A stretch of DNA of 64,000 nucleotides from Tigriopus japonicus (taxonomy: Eukaryota > Arthropoda > Copepoda > Harpacticoida > Harpacticidae), in contig JAAGOF010000104.1 of the NCBI GenBank assembly GCA_010645155.1, forward strand, positions 186,001 through 250,000. The letters are read 5' to 3'. Made by a program: the position numbers and the translations under genes. Each line of letters begins with the position of its first letter. Within the stretch, counting starts at the first letter, position 1. Positions 56,845 to 64,000 of the stretch are shown here, piece after piece. The notes below the pieces were generated by a model that saw only the letters and a list, made by a program, of their open reading frames with translations, searched no databases and had not been told where the DNA came from.

Positions 56845-59800
56845 CGGGAGATCTGTTCACTAGCACAATTCATTTGGAACTGATCTCAAAGGGGACTGTC
56901 TTCTTATTTTCTCCTAACTGGCATCTGATCATCCTTGCCCGGTCGGCAAAAAAGTTATCCTTACGAGATGATGCGTCGTCAATCTGTTACCATTTCTATT
57001 ATGACGCAAGCAACGGATCTCTCGTGTCCTTTTCCAAACTGAAACTTTCATCTGTGCTGAATAGAAACCAAACCGTTGTCGAGATATCCACCTGACATTC
57101 AGCTTTCAACGTTGAATCCAACTCTTCTACCATCGTCGTATGACCATGTGGATAAGAGCACTCGAGTCCGAACGTTAGTTGGTTTGACTGAATGGACTTG
57201 ATCTTGACTGAAGAGCTGGCTAAACTTGACATGCATACTGTATGCGACGGAACGACAACGCCTTTCCTTCTGAAATTTGCAATTCTTTCGAACAAAATTC
57301 AAGGGAATTTTTTTTTTCATTTTTATGCGAAAAGTTGTTAAATAAGAAGTGAGAGAAGGAAGAATCGTGCAAGTTGATTAAAATTTTGGCTCTTTCTGTC
57401 GTCCTTGTTCTACTGAGGACCCACTGACGGAGATGAAATGCCGTAGAAGTGAGTCCTGCTTGCGGCTTAGGAAGAATAAACTAGAATACCGTTAAAGATG
57501 ATCTGAGGTTTCAACCAAAACCAGAACCCACCTGAGCGAAACATTTTAGTGTTCTGATACGTACGTTTCTGCTTGATGTTGTCGCCGGGTGAGGGAAGAA
57601 ATTGGAACTTCTTTTTGAAACACGTGGGATGTTTACATATTTGACCGAATTTGTTTTCTAACAAAGTATTAGTTAGCATTGCTTTTGTGAAATTCCAAAA
57701 TTTATGTCACTAAGATCATATTGCTGTTATGGGCATTAAACAAATTTGTAATGTAACTTGGAGGTCACCGTATTAATACAGCTTCCAAAATTGCAGCCTG
57801 ACGCAAAAGTTTGGCCTATTTCCGAAGTTTTCAATTTATACTCGACACGTAATAACAAACTTTACGTCATAAAGCTCAAAGGTTGCACATATTTTCTATT
57901 TCACTCACTGCGGTTAAAAGACTCCTAAGTCTATGTTAGATAAAGCACATCCTAAAAAATCAAACCAGTAATGATTCTCAATTCTTGATGTCTTGGAAAA
58001 GAAAATATTTCCATCAGACTTGTATCACATAAATCGCCGTGATCATGGATTAACTTATGTGATGAAATGCTCTGAATTGTAATTTTGGAAGGAACAAAAA
58101 TGTTGTTATTACACGCGAACCTTTATTATAACAATCATATTGTTAGATGTTAAATTACATTATGTCTACATAATTGAGCAAAGTTTGGGCCCACTCTGGG
58201 TTTTGGTTGTTATGAAAGGTTGAAATGAAGCATTTCTATTTTATCAGGAATTCTTTTATCCTGCTTTGGTTGCATTCCTATATCAAGAGCTATTCCAATA
58301 ATGAGTATTCTCAAAGGCCAAAAGAATTTAGATTACTTCTGTTACACTCAAATCTTAAATTTGGTGCTCAATATCATTACCATCAGTTTGTGCACAAGTT
58401 CTATAACGGTAAGAAGTATAGAAGCTCAATTTTAGCGTAACGTTGCAAGATAAGTACTAGTTTAGATTTTTAGGTCGGTCAGTTAACAAAAAGTAAAAAA
58501 ATGGTAGAACTTCCAGTTCAGTTCCCATCACTATTCTTTAATTTAATTTTGAAGTTTCTTTCTTCGAATCCGTTTCGCACCCTGTTAACAGGCGCTTGAT
58601 GAACAAGGAAAACAGACCGAAGGGCATTGACAAAAGGGAAATTATGAGTTTGGCGAAAATTGATGAGAATGCATTTCTTTCTTGGTCTCTTTTGGAACCA
58701 ACTCCAGATTCATCCTTGGCATTGTGCATTTGATGGTGCCATGTATTTGAGGAAGGAGCCTCGGAAGTCTAAAAAGCCTTGTGGGTCAAAGTCCAGTGCA
58801 TTCTGTTCGAAAACTGTCGTTGCTTTTCAAGAGTGATGGAAACGACAAATTGGAAGATCAGTTTTTGTAACACTACTTGGAATTTGACAAATTGACGTTT
58901 CTTGCAATTAAAAGGGCTTTGGTGGACAATACTTTGGATGGTTATACAGTAAGAGCTGATCTCATCTCTTGTCTTACTTTGACGAGAGGGATATTGTATG
59001 TTGGTGACCTTTGCGTAGCAGAGCTAACCCATCATTTAAAAGTTTTGATGGATAAAATGAAGAACAAAGGTGGAATCCCCCTCTTGGGTGAAATAGAATC
59101 TGCGACTGATATTTCATAAGAGGTGATGAAACACTTTGGCTTGAGAGGACAGTTACGAAGACAATCATTTCACGTGTGTGAACGAACTTAATTCACTTTT
59201 TGTTGCGTACTGACCACTGCCGTTTAGGCTGTTTGTTCAGAAATCATCCCCTCAGCAATGCCAAACCACTATTTTCTAAAATGCGAAAACATTAAAAAAA
59301 CTTTACTCTCATTATGACCCATTTGGAGATTGAAGTCAGTATGCATGTTTAATAAGTATATTTTCTTTGCATTCCTCAAATTTTACTCGGCTCTTTTACG
59401 ACTCGATCTGAAATACTCTCACAACTCTCATTTGAACGAAACAGAAAAAGTAATTCAGAGTGTCGAAATTTATTTCTTTTTATTCCTTGGTCGATCTAAT
59501 TGTTCTATAAAATCGCCCAAGAGCTTTGAATACTTCGGTTCAATTTTCTTAGGAAGCAAAAACAATCAGAAATATTATCCCTTAACCATTTGTAGTCATA
59601 TATTGTTGGACAAGAGGACATGCTATTTCGATAAAAACATACTTATGATTCGCAAATCTTTAAAAATATTACAGTAGGAACATAAAAAGCATAGAATGTT
59701 TCTTTGATTTGACTAAATATTGAATTGTTATACTAAATATAAACTTTGACTAAATATTTGTTTGAAACCTATACTGTTTTAATGGAGCACAAAATAATGG

Positions 59801-60456
59801 TTTTGGAGGAAAATGTGACTGTTGGATCTGATGACATTTTGAAGATATTTACCGAGAATCACCAGCCATAAAAAGCAACCTAAATTCAGGAAGTGACCCG
59901 CTACTCATTGTCCATTATTCTATGACACGAGTTTTAAGAGGTCCTCTTTCCTTGATTGCCCATCAAATAATGCCCAATCTATTTTGTGTCAGAATCTGTT
60001 AGAGTGAATAAAAAATCCAAGGTCATCGGCTTGACTGCCAGACTTTCAGTTTGTGTACGTATATAATATCAAGCGGAATTCCACAAATAATCGACTCGAC
60101 TTGGCAAAAGGGCTCATTAGAGCGGTGATGAAGAAATAGAGTAAATGATTGGTTCACACAAACAATGGTGTCAAGGCTGTCGTTTAGGAGATTAGCCCTC
60201 TTGAATGCTTGCATCGTGTGGGAACCCTCGCGATCAGTTCATCGCCTAATTAGCCCTTCAACTCGGTCAAGTACCCTTGAAATTGTAATTTGCATAGCGG
60301 AACAAACGCCATGATCGAGCGACAACCAATGCACACAACTGTTGTGGGTCAAACAGACAACGGTAACACCAACGTAGGATTGCAGTTCGGATATATTTCA
60401 TCCAATGAATAGAATACCAATCATAAATAGTTGGATAAATATCGATTGATTCAGCC
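56845..60456. other. Intergenic region
   Basis: Upstream of the GGP-rich gene and downstream of the lectin gene. Minus-strand frames at 56999-57295 and 57467-57679 have some cysteines but no domain or splice support. Otherwise AT-rich and empty. Confidence 0.45.
58725..58830 (-). CDS. Possible terminal exon, EF-hand-like
   Basis: Minus-strand frame reading FEQNALDFDPQGFLDFRGSF then a short tail and a stop, preceded by a CAG acceptor-like site. The DPQGFLDF run recalls an EF-hand loop, but it is short and unsupported by neighbours. Confidence 0.15.
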
Positions 60457-61163
60457 TTATTCGCAAACGGTGGGTTTGGCGTGGTGGCAAGCAACATCAT
60501 GGTAATGGGGTTGATTACGATCCTCAGGGTAGGTATGAATGAGGACAGCCACACACTCGTTGGTGGTCTCGGGTTGACCTCCGGGAGTTCGGCCACCGTT
60601 GGACCACAATCCACGGTTACATTGTGATCGTCCGGAGCACTTGGGAGGGATGGGGTCAACTTGGTTGTTCTCCCAGGTGACGGTAGATCTATTTGGGAAA
60701 AAGATAAAAAGGTTTTATGATAATTCCATAGACAACGAAATCCTCTTTTTCGATCTTACCCTCCTCCAGAGATGCGTCCACCGGTCCAGTAGTAAGGAGC
60801 CTCTCCAACCACCACGGAGTTGATCTCGGCAGCCTTGGCGTTGCCGTTGCTTCCATCAAAGGACACAATGGACATGCCCAAACGTTGGCAATAGCTTCGG
60901 GCAGCAGAGTGGCTCATGGGGGAAGCACCGGAAGCCCTCCAAGACAAATGATATTGACCGGTACGGCCGTTGTAGTTAATATTGGATGAACCACTGCTGG
61001 AAGAGGATGGAGGACCACTTCTGAAGCCTGATGGAGGTTGACGGAAAGTGGGTTGGCTAGGACGCCCAAAGTTTTGGAAGAAACTGGGCCTCTGGAACGA
61101 GTTCCCGAATTGGGCACTAGCCACGCCGATGACGATGGCGAAGATGAGCTCCTTGACGAACAT
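60457..61163 (-). CDS. Secreted C-type lectin-like protein, 211 aa
   Basis: Two exons, 61163-60760 and 60688-60457, joined in phase 2 by a 71-bp GT-AG intron. The start at 61163 gives the signal peptide MFVKELIFAIVIGVASA; an upstream in-frame codon is TTG, not ATG. A Gln/Pro/Ser/Gly-rich linker (about residues 18-62) precedes one C-type lectin domain. Its cysteines are at 92, 152, 158, 180, 202 and 210, with WTGGR at 126-130. The carbohydrate-site tripeptide position reads QPE (173-175) rather than EPN or QPD, and the WND position reads YHD, so calcium-dependent sugar binding may be altered. Family knowledge: such short lectins in arthropods act in immunity or surface recognition. Expression, inferred from a TATA box 65 bp upstream of the ATG, may be strong and regulated. 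Confidence 0.92.
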
Positions 61164-61227
61164 GTTGAACAAATGTAGTTGATCCTTGGCTGAATCAGAA
61201 TGCTGCCTTTCTAGAGTGGTGAGCCTC

Positions 61228-61236
61228 TTTTTATAG
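61228..61236 (-). promoter_or_regulatory. TATA box of the C-type lectin gene
   Basis: Read on the minus strand this is TATAAAAAG, about 65 bp upstream of the lectin ATG. That leaves room for a short 5' UTR starting near 61200. Confidence 0.65.
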
Positions 61237-61239
61237 GTC

Positions 61240-64000
61240 GTTCTTCTTTGATAATATCCAGTTTTGCCTTTGTCCGGATCGACGCATGATGGTTGGTTGG
61301 CTGGTTGTGGTTGTCAATGGGTGGATATACGCACTCGTTTACGGCTCTCCATCCAGAGACAGGCAAACCATTCACGAGGATTGACGCATCTTCCGTTGCT
61401 CTGAGTCTCCGTTTGTCTGTTATAGTATGGTTGAATGGTACGCAAGACGCAGGTTACATAGGAGGGGCCACGATGTTGCTTCATATTCATATGTAGTTCT
61501 GGTTTTCTTCGCGCGTCAATAAACTCCGTTTGAATGCACTGACAGGTATCTCAGTAAAAAGACGTACTATTTTTGTTACCAAGTTACTTGCATACGGGGG
61601 TGATGTGTATCTTATTTAAAAAAGGGCTCGGAACGATAGTCATTGACTGTATTCCGCTTTGTCTTGTGTTATCAAACACGAAACTGGAAATATCCAGCGG
61701 TTGAAGAAGCCTAGACTTAAAAGTTAACGTTTTAGAAATTTTGATAGTTACTTCTTTTTGACATTATTGTATCTCTGCCTTCATGATGCGTATGTCAAAC
61801 ACCTTTCCTGTTTCTTTGCATCTCTCGCTTCAGTCATCGAGCACAATCGATGTAACTGTCCGTATAAACCTGAATTTCCAGTCTTTTTTTGGAGGCTCCC
61901 ATCTTTTTGCTCGATCGTCATTGTGAACTCGTTGCCCCCAAAAATGGTCTCCAAATGCAAAACGTCATTTGAAACAAGGTTCTTTGCCTCACTCGTCGAT
62001 TTCCACGCTCTGCCAACAGTCTTGATCAAAAGCCGAAGTGAGAAAATGTGTCTAGTTGGAGTCGAAAGGAAATAAATGTCATGATGCACGGGATTTTCCC
62101 AGTGGCCTCTAAGAAGAACGAGGAAAGCTGAGTCATAACATGAAACTACTGACTTCAATGCACTTCTCGATCCTCAAGGATGATCCACGTTATTGACCTT
62201 GTTAGTGGTGTTCATTGTTCAAAGGCGCGGAAAAGCCTCTTCAAGTAGTGCAGGATCGAGTAGTATGTTCTGCGCAGAATGATTTTTGATATGGACTCAT
62301 GAACACTCTTCCTTTTTGGTCACCTTGATTTACCATCCTTCGAATCAAAATGCATATAACTCTTCCCTTTGGCTGGATTGAGGAAGTCCTGGATCTATTT
62401 ATGACCCTCTTTGCAAAGCCACAAAGAGAGGCAAAGTCATATTCTCGACTAGATGATTGGCCATATCCCTGATACAAAAGTTATTTGTGGAGTCTCAATT
62501 GTCCATCAATTACAATCATCCAGCAGAAACTTTCACAACCTTTCATGATGCAACTTTCCTCGGTGGACACAAAAACACATCAACTTATGACATTGGCACT
62601 CGTGAGATGAGGGATGCTTCCAACTCTGAAAGGGAGAGGATTTAGTGACAGACGTTTGAATCTGAATCTTCTCTGATCTATTTGTGTCGTGTTCTTTTGT
62701 GGACAATGCTCGAGCAAACTGGAGATTTGCTTCCTTGTCACAAAGGAAACATATGAATAGTGTGAAACCAAGATTTTTCTTTGGTGAATTCTGCCATGAA
62801 GCAATAGTGCGATATTGCAACTTGAAGTATGGTGATGTTAAGATTTTAACGCAGAAACGTTTTTTCTCGTTAAAGGTCGAAAATTAAATGAGAATTTTGC
62901 AAGTAGGAAACCACAACTATTGGCTTGTTATTCTTGATTTGGCAAGGCTACCAAGCATGGCCAAAGCAACCGAAGTTGTGTTTAGTCTCCTTACATATTC
63001 AAAGGTGTTTGTGTGTCCATATGAAACAAGAGCTGGTGCCGATCGAAGGGCGTAGTAAATGTTTGTTTTATCGAAGAGTCAAAAGAGTCAAGTAGATCAG
63101 GAGTGTGTGAATCCTTGAAATATGGGAATCAAGAAATCGAGGATCGAGAATCGAAAATCTTGCCCTACTCGAGAGCTCGGCTGCTGGGTGAAAATTTTTC
63201 GAGGGCTTTAGCCCGAGAACTTGACACCCGCAAACCGAGCTCGAGAGATTCCAAGGATTCGCAATATTTTTAGTTTGGGGAGCCTTTAAAGTGTTTGACA
63301 GTTATATTTTATTACTGCCTGATTCCTATAAGTCGATCACCATTTGGTCACCCTGAAAACTTGCTCAAAGCTAGTTTGGTTTCACAAAGTCAACATTCAG
63401 TATTTGATCGGAAGAAGCATCTCTACATTTACCTCTCTAATAAACAACAACGTTGTTTCAGGCATAATCATATCAAATATGTTTTACCGTGAAGGTAGGA
63501 TTGAAAATGTTGAAGACAATTGAAGGCAGCCAAATGATTTGACATGAGATATCAAATTGTGAATCCAAGAAAATAAGTAGTTCATGCTCAAGCACCGCTC
63601 CCAATTTAAGTTAATTGAGGTTAACGTTCGTGTAAAGCATTTGATTTAGTATTAAGGCGAGTCATTTTTTGGATCAAAGAATTTTATCGCATTTGATACT
63701 TATTGAGGCTTGTAAAACAATATTTGCAGAGAACTCTTGTTTTTGTGTTAAATTTTCATTTTTACGTTTAAAATCTTTTGGAAAATATTTTAGTCATTGG
63801 TTGGACGACCAATTAAGAATATGTGTTTTATCATTGATTACTTTGTATCTTAATTCTAACTTTTTTAGCGTCGTTGATAGTGCTGGCTGATCCATTTAAA
63901 ATGAGGGCCAACACAAGAATACAACACAAGTTGCCAAAGTAAGTAGGCAAATTGTGACCTCGATTGATCTACAAAAATATTCAAATTTTGAAGAATCAAG
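61240..64000. other. Upstream of the lectin gene, mostly non-coding
   Basis: Short frames only. At 63168-63250 a CTCGAGAGCTCGG/CCGAGCTCGAGAG pair and the palindrome-like CGAGGGCTTTAGCCCGAG suggest a small repeat remnant. Confidence 0.45.
61781..62100 (-). CDS. Possible coding patch, unrecognised
   Basis: The minus-strand frame has mixed charged residues (LETIFGGNEFTMTIEQKDGS) and looks more protein-like than random AT-rich sequence. No domain, start or splice signals were confirmed. Confidence 0.15.

Overview
This is a eukaryotic, intron-containing, AT-rich window with many degenerate transposons, two runs of N (30942-31754 and 49551-50292) and a handful of protein genes. Short introns, GT-AG splicing, a small secreted C-type lectin, CAP and TSP1 modules, hAT/MITE elements and LINE remnants fit an arthropod. 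A crustacean such as a copepod is my best guess, but that is inference. Nothing prokaryotic or viral was seen.

Layout. 1-6 kb: mostly non-coding, with a few doubtful coding patches. 6.2-14.2 kb, minus strand: a multi-exon gene for a very large secreted protein with a CAP (CRISP/antigen 5/PR-1) domain followed by about 24 thrombospondin type 1 repeats; I rebuilt 13 consecutive exons with matching phases, and only the signal-peptide exon(s) and the last few codons are unsettled. 17.0-22.7 kb, minus strand: three phase-compatible candidate exons of an unrecognised cysteine-containing protein, either a separate gene or the missing 5' part of the CAP-TSP1 gene. 22.7-46 kb: a transposon-rich stretch with LINE pieces, a 2.0-kb non-autonomous hAT element with a perfect 8-bp target duplication, a second inverted-repeat element beside it, an inverted duplication, tandem palindromes and CCGAAA-rich MITE-like ends. 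46.4-51.1 kb, plus strand: a complete four-exon sorting nexin 3 gene whose last intron holds LINE fragments and the second gap. 52.1-56.8 kb, minus strand: a four-exon gene for a secreted Gly-Gly-Pro-rich protein of about 1002 aa; its first intron contains, on the same strand, a complete single-exon gene for an Ena/VASP-like EVH1 protein. 60.5-61.2 kb, minus strand: a two-exon secreted C-type lectin with a TATA box.

The genes do not form a pathway. Three encode extracellular proteins (CAP-TSP1, GGP-rich, lectin) and two encode cytoplasmic proteins (SNX3 for endosomal sorting, EVH1 for actin assembly). The most notable items are the CAP plus 24xTSP1 architecture with an altered CAP cavity, the same-strand nested EVH1 gene with a rearranged domain order, the GGP-rich secreted protein, and the hAT element. 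All gene models rest on reading splice sites and frames by eye.
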